DNA from: Streptomyces sp. MMG1121
Lineage (GTDB): Bacteria > Actinomycetota > Actinomycetes > Streptomycetales > Streptomycetaceae
NCBI RefSeq assembly: GCF_001280015.1
Contig: NZ_LGDV01000199.1
Location: forward strand, 75,280 to 139,279
Direction of reading: 5' to 3'
Length of the DNA: 64,000 nt
A model generated the notes under the pieces. That model saw only the letters and a program-made list of their open reading frames with translations, did no database searches and had not been told where the DNA came from. Shown here piece after piece: positions 9,328-17,984 of this stretch. The position numbers were made by a program, and so were the translations under genes. Within the stretch, counting starts at the first letter, position 1. Each line of letters opens with the position of its first letter.

Positions 9328-10251
9328 TCAGCGCAGCGCCGGCTCGTCCAGGGTCAGCGTGCCGGTGTCCGCGTCGAGTTCGGCCGCGACACCGAAGGGG
9401 ATCGTCAGCGCGCCGGAGCAGTGTCCGAAGCCGAACTCCTCCACCACCGGCACCCCGAGCCCGCCGAGCCGGTCGGCGAACATCGGCCGTAGCTCGGCGT
9501 AGTCGGAGCACCTGTCCCAGGAGCCGAGCAGCACCCCGCGCACGCCCTCCAGCCAGCCGGCCCGCGACAGCTGGGTGAGATAGCGGTCCAGCTGGTACGT
9601 CCGCTCACCCACGTCCTCCAGGCACAGCAGCCCGCCCGCGGCCGAGGGGCGCGCGTGCGGGGTGCCGAGTTCCGTGGCGAGCAGGGCCAGACAGCCGCCG
9701 AGGGTGACACCGCGGGCGCGGCCGGGCACGAGGGGCGTGCCGCCGGAGGCGATGGTGCGGACGGTCTCCGGGGCGAAGAGCGTGGCCCGCAGCCGGTCCT
9801 GGGCGCGGGCGTTCTTGATGAAGTCGATGCCGGCCGCCACCGGCCCGTACAGCGTGGCGAGGCCGAGGCGGGTGGCGAAGGCCTCGTGCAGAACGGTGCA
9901 GTCGCTGAAGCCGACGAAGACCTTCGGACCGGCCGCCCGCATCGCGTCCCAGTCCAGCAGCTCGATCATGCGTTGTACGCCGTAGCCGCCGCGGGCGCAC
10001 AGCACCGCGTCCACCGTGGGGTCGCACCAGGCGTTCTGGAGGTCGGCGGCGCGGTCGGCGTCCGCTCCGGCGAGGTAGGCGAACTCGCCGTGCCGGTCGA
10101 GGGCATGGGGTGCGACGACCGGTTCGAGGTCCCAGCCGCGCAGCACGTCGAGCCCGGCCTGGATCCGCTCCTCCGGGACCGGCCCGCTGGTGGAGACGAT
10201 GGCGACACGGGCACCGGGGGCCAGCCGGGCGGGTCGGACGAGTTCCTTCAC
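9328..10251 (-). CDS. LD-carboxypeptidase (peptidase family S66)
   Basis: A cytosolic serine peptidase of about 307 residues that removes the terminal D-amino acid from murein tetrapeptides or cleaves related peptides. The nucleophile motif GFSDCTVLHEAF, a CLEDVGERTYQLDRYL segment with the catalytic Glu and a FGHCSGAL segment with the catalytic His match S66. The GTG start overlaps the stop of the S9 peptidase in the sequence GTGA, so translation is probably coupled. It is the last gene of the four-peptidase run. Murein recycling is the family role; the exact peptide is inferred only. Confidence 0.88.
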   Translation of the reverse strand: MKELVRPARLAPGARVAIVSTSGPVPEERIQAGLDVLRGWDLEPVVAPHALDRHGEFAYLAGADADRAADLQNAWCDPTVDAVLCARGGYGVQRMIELLDWDAMRAAGPKVFVGFSDCTVLHEAFATRLGLATLYGPVAAGIDFIKNARAQDRLRATLFAPETVRTIASGGTPLVPGRARGVTLGGCLALLATELGTPHARPSAAGGLLCLEDVGERTYQLDRYLTQLSRAGWLEGVRGVLLGSWDRCSDYAELRPMFADRLGGLGVPVVEEFGFGHCSGALTIPFGVAAELDADTGTLTLDEPALR

Positions 10252-12200
10252 GGGTGCAGCTCCAGTCTCGGCAGATCGGGCACGTCCAGTCCGAACACCT
10301 GAGCGTACAGGGACATCTCCGCCTCCAGCGCGGCCACCATCGTCTCGGCCCGCCGGAAGCCGTGCCCCTCCCCCGCGAAGGTCAGATAGGCGTGCGGCAC
10401 GCCGCGGCCCGCGATCCGGGCGAGGAAGCGTTCGCACTGGGCGGGCGGGCAGATCACGTCGTCCAGACCCTGGAGCAGCAGGAACGGCACGGTCAGCCGG
10501 TCGGCGTGGGTGGTCGGCGACCGCTCGGCGTACCGGGCCGGCACCTCGGCGAGCGGCCCGACCAGCGACTCCAGGTAGCGCGACTCGAAGTCGTGGGTCT
10601 CCTCGGCACCCCAGGTGGCCAGGTCGAGCACCGGGTAGACGATGGTGCCGCAGGCGTAGACGTCGGTGGTGGTCAGGGAGGCGGCGGTGGTCCAGCCGCC
10701 CGCGCTGCCGCCGCGGATGGCGAGCCGGGCCGGATCGGCGCTGCCCTCCTCGGCGAGGGCACGGGCGACGGTCGCGCAGTCCTCGACGTCGACCACGCCC
10801 CACTGCTCGCGCAGCCGCTCGCGGTAGGCGCGGCCGTACCCGGTGGAGCCGCCGTAGTTCACCTCGGCGACCCCGATGCCCCGCGAGGTGAAGTAGGCGA
10901 TCGCCAGGTCCAGCACGAGCGGCACGCGGCTGGTGGGGCCGCCGTGCGCCCAGATGACGTACGGCGGCGCCTCGCCGTCCGGTGCGGTGCGGGCGGGGTG
11001 GCGCGGCGGGTGGACGTGGGCGTGCACCTCGCGGCCGTCCGGGCCGGTGAAGGTGCGGATGTGCGGTTCGGGGTAGTAGGCGGGGTCGACGGCGTCCCGG
11101 TGCCGGGCGCCGACGGCGCGGGACCGGCCGGTGACGGTGTCCAGCTCGACCACCTCGTACGCGGTGCGCGGACCGGCCCCGACCGCGGCCACCCGGCCGC
11201 CGTGGGCCGCGAGCGTGCCGGCGAACTCGGTCCACGGTCCGGCGGCGTCGACGATCTCACCGGACTCCGGATCCAGTATCCCGAGTACGGCCGACCCCCG
11301 ACCGTGCACGACCGCGATCAGCCCGGTGTCCAGCGGCGCGAACCAGCGCAGGCCCGGCCGCCACAGCGGGCCGGCGAACTCCTCCTCGCGCGGGCACAGT
11401 GGGGTGCCGTCCCGGTAGAGGTTCCACCAGCCGCTGCGGTCGCTTGTGTACAGAAGACTGCCGTCCGCGGACCATTCGGCCTGGGCGATCGCCTCCCGTG
11501 GCCCACCGGCGACGGTGTGAACGGTGTGCAGCGTGCCGTCGGCGCCGATCTCGCCGACGCGCAGTTCCGTCCCGTCCCACGGCATCCGCGGATGGTCCCA
11601 GGCGAGCCACGCGGCCCGGCGGCCGTCGGGCGAGAGGCGCGGGCCGGTGACGAACCGGTGCCGGCCGTCGGTGAGTTCGCGTACGGCGCGGCGGTCCTCG
11701 GCGGCGGTTCCGTCCAGCGGCACGGCGGCCAGGACCCGCCGGACGTCGCCGGAGCCGTCCCCGGTGAACTCCTCCAGCACGCACCACACTTCACCGCGCG
11801 CGAGGTCCAGGTGCGGATCCGCCCAGCGCAGTCCCGCGCCCACCGGCGAGAGCGGGGTCAGCGGGCGCGGCTCGCCGCCGGGCTCGTACCGGTACAGCCG
11901 CTGGTCGGCGAAGTGCGTGAAGACGATCAGGGGCCCGGCGCCGTGCACCGCCCCCGCCCAGGGGCGGCCGCCGTACTCGACGACCCGGTTGCGCACGTTC
12001 CACGGCGCGGGCAGCACCGTCTCCTCCCCACCGTCGGCGGTCCGGCGCACCAGGGCCCGGCGGCCGCCCTCGGCCGGCCGGGGCTCGGTCCACCACACCT
12101 CGTCCCCGACGAAGCCCACCCACTCCGGATGTCCGTCGTGCGCGGCGGCCAGTGCCGCACCGACGGGCGACGGCCACGTTCCGTACGGCGACGTCAGCAC
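10248..12200 (-). CDS. S9 family (prolyl oligopeptidase-like) serine peptidase
   Basis: A 650-residue two-domain peptidase: an N-terminal beta-propeller (repeats such as RLSPDGRRAAWLAWD, AEWSADGSLLYTSD) that gates access, then an alpha/beta-hydrolase domain. The nucleophile lies in IRGGSAGGWTTAAS, the acid in LLLQGLDDVI and the histidine in FAGEGHGFRR. No signal peptide is seen, so it is cytosolic. The GTG start is preceded by GAGAGGGGTGGG, giving VLTSPYGTWPSPV. Its stop overlaps the LD-carboxypeptidase start and its own start lies 17 bases after the M20 gene, so the genes form one transcript by layout. Confidence 0.9.
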   Translation of the reverse strand: MLTSPYGTWPSPVGAALAAAHDGHPEWVGFVGDEVWWTEPRPAEGGRRALVRRTADGGEETVLPAPWNVRNRVVEYGGRPWAGAVHGAGPLIVFTHFADQRLYRYEPGGEPRPLTPLSPVGAGLRWADPHLDLARGEVWCVLEEFTGDGSGDVRRVLAAVPLDGTAAEDRRAVRELTDGRHRFVTGPRLSPDGRRAAWLAWDHPRMPWDGTELRVGEIGADGTLHTVHTVAGGPREAIAQAEWSADGSLLYTSDRSGWWNLYRDGTPLCPREEEFAGPLWRPGLRWFAPLDTGLIAVVHGRGSAVLGILDPESGEIVDAAGPWTEFAGTLAAHGGRVAAVGAGPRTAYEVVELDTVTGRSRAVGARHRDAVDPAYYPEPHIRTFTGPDGREVHAHVHPPRHPARTAPDGEAPPYVIWAHGGPTSRVPLVLDLAIAYFTSRGIGVAEVNYGGSTGYGRAYRERLREQWGVVDVEDCATVARALAEEGSADPARLAIRGGSAGGWTTAASLTTTDVYACGTIVYPVLDLATWGAEETHDFESRYLESLVGPLAEVPARYAERSPTTHADRLTVPFLLLQGLDDVICPPAQCERFLARIAGRGVPHAYLTFAGEGHGFRRAETMVAALEAEMSLYAQVFGLDVPDLPRLELHP

Positions 12201-12217
12201 CGTGCGCCCACCCCTCT

Positions 12218-13534
12218 CTATGCCGTGCGCAGGAACCGGTCGAGGACACGGACGCCGAAGTGCAGCGCCTCGACCGGCACGCGCTCGTCCACGCCGTGGA
12301 ACAGCGCCTGGTGGTCGAGGCCCTCGGGCAGCTTCAGCGGGGCGAACCCGTAGCCGGTGATACCGAGCCGGGAGAACTGCTTGGCGTCCGTGCCGCCCGA
12401 CATGCAGTACGGCACCACGTGCCCGTCCGGCGCGAACTCCTTGACGGCGGCCCGCATCCGCGCGAACGTCGGCGAGTCCACCGGCGCCTGCAATGCCACT
12501 TCCCGGTGCGCGAACTCCCAGTGCACGTCCGGCCCGGTCAGCTCGTCGAGCGTGGCGGCGAACTCCTCCTCGCCGCCGGGCAGATAGCGCCCGTCGACGT
12601 GGGCGACCGCCTCGCCGGGGATGACGTTGACCTTGTAACCGGCCGCCAGCATGGTCGGGTTGGCGCTGTTGCGGACGGTCGCCTCCACCAGGGCGGCCGC
12701 CGGGCCGAGCTTGTCCAGCAGCAGGTCCACGGCCGTGAAGTCGGGCTCGATGCCGTACAGGGCGGCGAGTTCGGTGAGCGCGGCCCGCACGGTCGGGGTG
12801 AGCCGGAGCGGCCACTCGTGCTCGCCGATGCGGGTCACGGCGGCGGCGAGCCGGGTGACCGCGTTCTCGTCGTTCACCCTGGAGCCGTGCCCGGCCCGGC
12901 CGCGCGCGGTGAGCTTCAGCCAGCCCGTGCCCCGCTCCCCCGCCGCGACGGGGTAGATCTGCCGGCCGGTGCCGTCGTGGAAGGTGAAGGCGCCGGACTC
13001 GCTGATGCCCTCGGTGCAACCCTCGAACAGCTCGGGGTGGCGGTCGGCGAGGAACCCGGCGCCGTCCTCGGCGCTCGCCTCCTCGTCGGCGGTGAAGGCG
13101 ACGACGAGATCCCGGCGGGGCCGTACGCCCTGACGGGCCCAGGAGCGGACGACCGCGAGGATCATCGCGTCCATGTTCTTCATGTCGACGGCGCCGCGCC
13201 CCCAGACCACCCCGTCCCGGATCTCCCCGGAGAACGGGTGCACGCTCCAGTCGGCGGCCTCGGCGGGTACGACGTCGAGATGACCGTGGACGAGCAGCGC
13301 GTCGGCGGAGGGGTCGGTGCCCTCGATCCGGGCGACGACGTTGGTCCGGCCCGGCGTGCGCTCCAGCAGCAGCGGCTCCAGGCCCGCGGCGGCCAGCCGT
13401 TCGGCCGCGTACTCGGCGGCGGGCCGCTCCCGGCAGTCCCCGCCGCCCCGGTTGGTGGTGTCGATGCGGATCAGACCGGAGGTGAACTCCACGACCTCGG
13501 CCAGGGCCAGCTCGTCGGCCTGCTGGTCAGCCAT
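12218..13534 (-). CDS. M20 family metallopeptidase/amidohydrolase
   Basis: A 438-residue zinc hydrolase of the ArgE/DapE/CPG2 group that cleaves N-acyl amino acids or dipeptides. Metal and catalytic motifs are visible: HGHLDVVP near residue 88, GRGAVDMKN near 121, the catalytic Glu pair in FTADEEASAED, a dimerisation segment with GHGSRVND, and a late GGTDAKQF. Its ATG overlaps the stop of the M55 gene by eight bases (ATGGCTGA), a strong sign of co-translation. Substrate is open; with M55, S9 and S66 neighbours, a short-peptide or D-amino-acid peptide is plausible. Confidence 0.9.
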   Translation of the reverse strand: MADQQADELALAEVVEFTSGLIRIDTTNRGGGDCRERPAAEYAAERLAAAGLEPLLLERTPGRTNVVARIEGTDPSADALLVHGHLDVVPAEAADWSVHPFSGEIRDGVVWGRGAVDMKNMDAMILAVVRSWARQGVRPRRDLVVAFTADEEASAEDGAGFLADRHPELFEGCTEGISESGAFTFHDGTGRQIYPVAAGERGTGWLKLTARGRAGHGSRVNDENAVTRLAAAVTRIGEHEWPLRLTPTVRAALTELAALYGIEPDFTAVDLLLDKLGPAAALVEATVRNSANPTMLAAGYKVNVIPGEAVAHVDGRYLPGGEEEFAATLDELTGPDVHWEFAHREVALQAPVDSPTFARMRAAVKEFAPDGHVVPYCMSGGTDAKQFSRLGITGYGFAPLKLPEGLDHQALFHGVDERVPVEALHFGVRVLDRFLRTA

Positions 13535-14360
13535 ACTGCTCCTCCACGGCGGCGGAGACGATCGTGGTGACCGCCTTGAACGTCCGGATCCCCTCGTACA
13601 TGGTGGCACTGGTGTACGCCACCTTCCGCTCCCCGATGCGGGCGACCCCGGGGACGACGGTGGCGGCCATCGCCAGGTGCTCGGCGTCGAACTCCACCGC
13701 GACCGTGAACGGGCCCGCCTCCACGGGTGCGTGACGGACCGCCAGACGGGCCGCCTCCCGGGCTGCCGCGCGGATGTCGGCGGCGGTGCGCGCCGGGGTC
13801 CGGCACACCGCCGCGTACCGCGACACATGGTCCTTGACGGCGACCTTCAGCGCCTCGGGCGCGTAGCCGAGCGCGTCCTCGCAGGCGAGGTCGTCACCGG
13901 TGAACAGGACGACGGGCACGCCGTACTCGGCGACGACATGCGCGTTGAGCAGGCCCTCGCTGGCGCGGACGTCGTTCAGCCACACCCCGGTGATCTGGTT
14001 GGCGAGATAGGTGTGGGCGAGGACGCCCTCCATGCCGGCGCCCGTGTGGTAGCCGACGAACGCGATGCCGTCGACGTCGCCGTGCTGCACGCCCTCCACC
14101 ATGGACAGCGTCTTGTGCCGTCCGGTGAGCATCTCGACCCGCTCGTCCAGCCGCTCCAGCAGCAGATTGCGCATGGACCAGTGGGCCTCGTTGACGAGCA
14201 CCTGGTCGGCACCGCCGTCGAAGAAACCCTCCGCGGCGGCGTTCACGTCCGAGGTGAACATCGACCGGCACCGCTCCCACTGCGGTGTCCCCGGCAGCAC
14301 GTCGCCCGGCCATGTGACGCCGGTGGCCCCCTCCATGTCAGCACTGATGAGGATCTTCAT
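13527..14360 (-). CDS. M55 family D-aminopeptidase (DppA-like)
   Basis: A 277-residue zinc aminopeptidase of the DppA family, which releases N-terminal D-amino acids, mainly D-Ala, from peptides and forms large ring oligomers. The start MKILISADMEGATGVTW carries the SADMEG metal site; further conserved pieces are LVNEAHWSMRNLL, AFVGYHTGAG and LFTGDDLACEDA. It opens the run of four peptidase genes and overlaps the next start by eight bases. In Bacillus DppA sits beside a dipeptide transporter; none is seen here. The pairing with an LD-carboxypeptidase supports a role in reuse of cell-wall peptides. Confidence 0.9.
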   Translation of the reverse strand: MKILISADMEGATGVTWPGDVLPGTPQWERCRSMFTSDVNAAAEGFFDGGADQVLVNEAHWSMRNLLLERLDERVEMLTGRHKTLSMVEGVQHGDVDGIAFVGYHTGAGMEGVLAHTYLANQITGVWLNDVRASEGLLNAHVVAEYGVPVVLFTGDDLACEDALGYAPEALKVAVKDHVSRYAAVCRTPARTAADIRAAAREAARLAVRHAPVEAGPFTVAVEFDAEHLAMAATVVPGVARIGERKVAYTSATMYEGIRTFKAVTTIVSAAVEEQYG

Positions 14361-14430
14361 GCTGTGTCACGTTACGCGCAGACCGGCGACCAGGCCACGA
14401 CCGCGCCGGACGGCCCGTCCGGGTGGGCGC

Positions 14431-14475
14431 GCGGGGTGCGCGGGACGGTGGTGCCGGCCGTTCCGCGCACCCCGC
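14431..14475 (-). terminator. 13-bp-stem hairpin after the methyltransferase gene
   Basis: Perfect 13-base arms (GCGGGGTGCGCGG and its complement) enclose a 19-base loop, 18 bases past the stop of the minus-strand methyltransferase gene and before the M55 start region. No U-tract follows, as is common for actinomycete terminators. Terminator function is inferred from position. Confidence 0.55.
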
Positions 14476-14492
14476 CGGGCCCTGTCGTCCGC

Positions 14493-15212
14493 CTACCTCG
14501 CGGCGAGGACGAACCAGCGGGCCGGCAGATCGATGCGGGTGCCGTCGGCGAGGTACTCGGTCTGCGGCAGGGCCGTGTCGCCCTCGGCGAGGACCGTCAG
14601 GCCGGCCTTGCCGAGCAGGCGCGGGATCTCCTCGTCGTCGGCGTCGGCCGGCTTCAGGCCGTGGTGGAAGACGCGCCGGAGCTTGGGTCCGGGGCCGGCC
14701 GGCTGGGACGCCGCCCGCGAGAGGACGTCCCGGGAGCCGGAGGTGAGTTCGACGACGAACGCGCGCCCCTCGGTGCCGATGATCTCGGCGACGGCGGCGG
14801 CGACCGCGGCCCGCGCCTCCGGTTCGCTCTGGTGGATGACGGCCCGCATGTAGACGTGCGCGTCGCCGAGCCGTTCGTGCAGGGCGCGGACGGCGGCCGA
14901 GTCGGTCAGGTCGAGCTGCTGGAACTCGACGGTGTCGCCGGTCGTGGCGCGGCGGGCGTGCTCGACGGCGGCGTGCGAGAGGTCGACGCCGACGGCGTGC
15001 GCGAACCGGGTGGCCAGGTAGCGGGTCTGGGTGCCGTTGCCGCAGCCGAGGTCGACGATGGTGCGCTCGCGGTCGGCGTGGGGCAGCAGCAGGGCGCTGT
15101 GCGGTTCGGCGGTGAGGGAGGGATCGGAGTCCCAGATCGCCTCGCCCGCCTCGTCGGAGGTCTCTCTCCAGTAACTTTCCCAGGCGTTGCGGTAGTTGTC
15201 CGAGACGTTCAT
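14493..15212 (-). CDS. Class I SAM-dependent methyltransferase
   Basis: A 239-residue methyltransferase with motif I TIVDLGCGNGTQTRYLA near residue 52 and acidic residues in AVGVDLSHAAVEHAR. The late part (FVVELTSGSRDVLSRA) is not diagnostic of a substrate. The frame is open 24 codons upstream, but the ATG giving MNVSDNYRN follows GGGGAGA by five bases and is the better start. Relatives with this N terminus occur as stand-alone genes in streptomycetes. It is not the same type as the methyltransferase near 2.6 kb. Substrate unknown. Confidence 0.85.
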   Translation of the reverse strand: MNVSDNYRNAWESYWRETSDEAGEAIWDSDPSLTAEPHSALLLPHADRERTIVDLGCGNGTQTRYLATRFAHAVGVDLSHAAVEHARRATTGDTVEFQQLDLTDSAAVRALHERLGDAHVYMRAVIHQSEPEARAAVAAAVAEIIGTEGRAFVVELTSGSRDVLSRAASQPAGPGPKLRRVFHHGLKPADADDEEIPRLLGKAGLTVLAEGDTALPQTEYLADGTRIDLPARWFVLAAR

Positions 15213-15353
15213 GCGATCTCCCCACGGGTTCGGTTCCGTGATCGAAATATCGCGGCGGCGGGGAGCAGGGCAAGAGGTGGGCACCCACCTTCACGAGATG
15301 TACGGGCCCGGGGCATCCGGGGGGCGTGCACGGACAGAGCGCGCGCCCCCCTT

Positions 15354-17819
15354 TCATCGGCTTCCGGTGACCGCCTGTTCGAACCAGACCGTCTTGCGGT
15401 GGCCGCTCGCCGTGGCGCCCCACTCCCGGGCGAGCCGGCTGACCACGCGCAGACCGCGCCCCGACTCGTCGTACGGGTCGGGGCCGAGCATCGCGGGCAG
15501 GGCGGGTTCGTCGTCGGTGATCTCGAACAGCAGGGCGTCGGTGCGGACCACGCGCAGCCCGATGCGCTCGCTCCCGGCGTGCCGTACGGCGTTGGTGACG
15601 ACCTCGCTGACCAGCAGCTCGGCGGTCTCCACGGCCTGCGGCAGGCCCCACGCGAGGAGCTGTGCGCGCACCAGACGGCGGGCCCGGGCGACCTCGTGGG
15701 GCTCGGGGTCGAGCCGCCATTCGGCGACATGGTCGTCGGGGATGCCGTTGAGCCGGGCCATGAGCAGGGCGACGTCGTCCTTGCGGCCGCCGCGGGTGTT
15801 GAGGGCGCGGATGATGGTGTTGCAGGCGTCGTCCATGGAGGCGGCGGGGTGCGCGGCGGACTCGCAGAGCGCGGCCAGGCCCTCGCCGATGTCGGAGCCG
15901 CGCACCTCGACCAGGCCGTCGGTGCACAGCACCAGCCGGTCGCCGGGCGCGACCTTGACCCGGGTGGACTCGAACGGGACACCGCCCACTCCTATGGGGG
16001 CGCCGGTGGGCAGCTCCAGGAGTTCGCTGCTGCCGTCCTCGGCACGGACGAGGACGGGCGGGATGTGACCGGCGTTGGCCAGGTGCAGCTCGCCGCGGAT
16101 CGGGTCGTAGACCGCGTACAGACAGGTGGCGAGGTAGTTGTCGCCGAGCCGCCGGGCCAGGTCGTCCAGGTTGCGCAGCAGCTGTGCGGGCGGGGTCTCC
16201 ATCGCGGCCATGGTCTGTACGGCGGTGCGCAACTGGCCCATCATCGCTGCCGAGTTGAGACCGTGGCCCATGACGTCGCCGACCACGAGGGCGGTGCGCG
16301 AGCCGGGCAGTTTGATGGTGTCGAACCAGTCGCCGCCGATCCGGCCGAGCCGGGTGCCGGGCAGGTAGCGGGTGGCGACGTCACACCCGGCCATCCGCGG
16401 GGTCACCTGCGGCAGCATGCTGTCCTGGAGGGTGTCGGCGACGTTCTCCTGGTAGGTGTACATACGGGCGTTGTCGAGCACGAGGCCCGCCCGGGCGGCG
16501 AGTTCGGCGCCGGTGGTGCGGTCCATGTCGTCGAACTGCGGGCGGTCGGGGCGGCGCATCAGCACCATGAAGCCGAGGACGACGTTGCGGGCCTTGAGCG
16601 GCACGATCAGCAGGGAGCGCCCGCCGATGAGCGGCCGCAGGTCGCGCTTTTCGAACTCGCCGGAGATCCGCTCGCTCAGCTCCTTGGTGACCCTCGGGAC
16701 GAGGACCGGTTCGCCGGTGACCATGCACTGGTAGAAGGGGGTGTGCTCGGGAAAGGCGAAGGCCTCGCCGACGGGCACGGTGTCGTCCCAGCGGCCCGGT
16801 TCGTCGTTGTGCTCGACCCAGACGCGGAACATCATGGTGCTGGCGTCCGGCGGACCGTCCGGGAAGCCCTCGCCGGCGAGGACGGCGGCGCGCAGATGGG
16901 TGCCGGCGAAGTCCGCGAACCGGGGCACCGCCGCGCTGGTGACCTCGCGAATGGTCTCGCCGAGGTCGAGGGAGGTGCCGATGCCGGAGCTGACCTCGTT
17001 GAGGAACTCCAGCCGCTCGCGCACGGCCGCGTACTCCAGGTCCTCCTCGGCTCCGGCCGGGACCAGGACCGCGGCGGGCCGCTGGCGCGGTACGACGGCC
17101 TCGGCGCGCCGACGGCCCGGACGGCGGGGCACGCCCCAGTACGGGGTGACGGGCACCCGGTCGAACTGGCTGAACTCCAGGACGGGATAGCCGAGTTCGA
17201 GGACCTGGGCGACGATGCGGGAGCTGAGTCCCGGGCCCATGTTGGGCAGGATCTCGGGCAGCTGCCGCTCCAGCTCGTCGGAGGCGGGCAGTTCGGTGTG
17301 GCGGGCGAAGCCGGGCGAGATGCGCTCGGCGGTCTCGTCGTCGTAGCCCCGCTCGTCGCGCAGCCGGGTGGCGTCGGCGGCGAGCACGAGCAGCCGGGAC
17401 GGGCCGGGGCCGACCAGCGGGTAGGCCCACCACAGCACGTCGAGCCGCTCGGTGTCGGAAGGCCGTTCGTGCGGAGCGAGGCGGGCGCGGCCGGCCGTGG
17501 CGTAGGCGGTGTGCCCGTCGAGGGAGGCCTCCAGGTCGGGGCCGAGCCCGTCGTACTCGGTGGAGGTGTCCGCCACCGCCCCGCCGTGCGGGTCCTCGGG
17601 GAGAGCGCCGGAGACCGGCAGCAGATCGGCCGCGGGCCGCCCTACGGCGTCCTCGCGTCCGACGCCGAACAGGCGCCGCGCACCGCTGCTCCAGTGGGAC
17701 ACGAGGCCGGCGCGGTCGACGACGACCACGGCCAGCGGAATGCGGCCCGCGACGGCGTCACCTGCGCCGTGGCCGGGAGGTGTGTCCCGCGCGCCGCCAC
17801 GGTCGTCGCCGAATTCCAT
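15354..17819 (-). CDS. PAS-GAF-SpoIIE phosphatase with C-terminal anti-sigma-type ATPase
   Basis: An 821-residue cytosolic signalling protein. In rough order: a PAS-like sensor (IPLAVVVVDRAGLVSHWS, residues about 25-75), a GAF domain (about 275-455), a PP2C-type SpoIIE phosphatase (about 470-690, with RIGGDWFD, VVGDVMGHG and the metal residues of RKDDVALLMARL), and an HATPase_c_2 domain at the end (ELLVSEVVTNAVRHAG, ESGRGLRVV). Such proteins dephosphorylate anti-anti-sigma factors, and the ATPase domain resembles RsbW-like kinases, so one chain may carry both opposing activities. No sigma factor or antagonist gene is adjacent. The signal sensed is unknown. Confidence 0.9.
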   Translation of the reverse strand: MEFGDDRGGARDTPPGHGAGDAVAGRIPLAVVVVDRAGLVSHWSSGARRLFGVGREDAVGRPAADLLPVSGALPEDPHGGAVADTSTEYDGLGPDLEASLDGHTAYATAGRARLAPHERPSDTERLDVLWWAYPLVGPGPSRLLVLAADATRLRDERGYDDETAERISPGFARHTELPASDELERQLPEILPNMGPGLSSRIVAQVLELGYPVLEFSQFDRVPVTPYWGVPRRPGRRRAEAVVPRQRPAAVLVPAGAEEDLEYAAVRERLEFLNEVSSGIGTSLDLGETIREVTSAAVPRFADFAGTHLRAAVLAGEGFPDGPPDASTMMFRVWVEHNDEPGRWDDTVPVGEAFAFPEHTPFYQCMVTGEPVLVPRVTKELSERISGEFEKRDLRPLIGGRSLLIVPLKARNVVLGFMVLMRRPDRPQFDDMDRTTGAELAARAGLVLDNARMYTYQENVADTLQDSMLPQVTPRMAGCDVATRYLPGTRLGRIGGDWFDTIKLPGSRTALVVGDVMGHGLNSAAMMGQLRTAVQTMAAMETPPAQLLRNLDDLARRLGDNYLATCLYAVYDPIRGELHLANAGHIPPVLVRAEDGSSELLELPTGAPIGVGGVPFESTRVKVAPGDRLVLCTDGLVEVRGSDIGEGLAALCESAAHPAASMDDACNTIIRALNTRGGRKDDVALLMARLNGIPDDHVAEWRLDPEPHEVARARRLVRAQLLAWGLPQAVETAELLVSEVVTNAVRHAGSERIGLRVVRTDALLFEITDDEPALPAMLGPDPYDESGRGLRVVSRLAREWGATASGHRKTVWFEQAVTGSR

Positions 17820-17984
17820 GGCCCCGGCCCTTTCTCCCCACGGCTGTTCGCAAACGATCTGTGAAGCCTGCCACTACCGTACGGCGGCGGCCGGTCGCGA
17901 TGTGTGGCAATCCTGGAATTGGTTTCACCTCATCGCGCGGGCGCGCAGCTCAGCGCCCCGCGGGCGCCCCCCCGGCCGGTCCTC

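Noticed and set aside
13317..17864. A 1515-codon open frame on the plus strand
   Set aside because: It is the antisense shadow of the M55 and SpoIIE genes; composition is Gly/Val/Arg-rich with no conserved motif, as expected in very GC-rich DNA.
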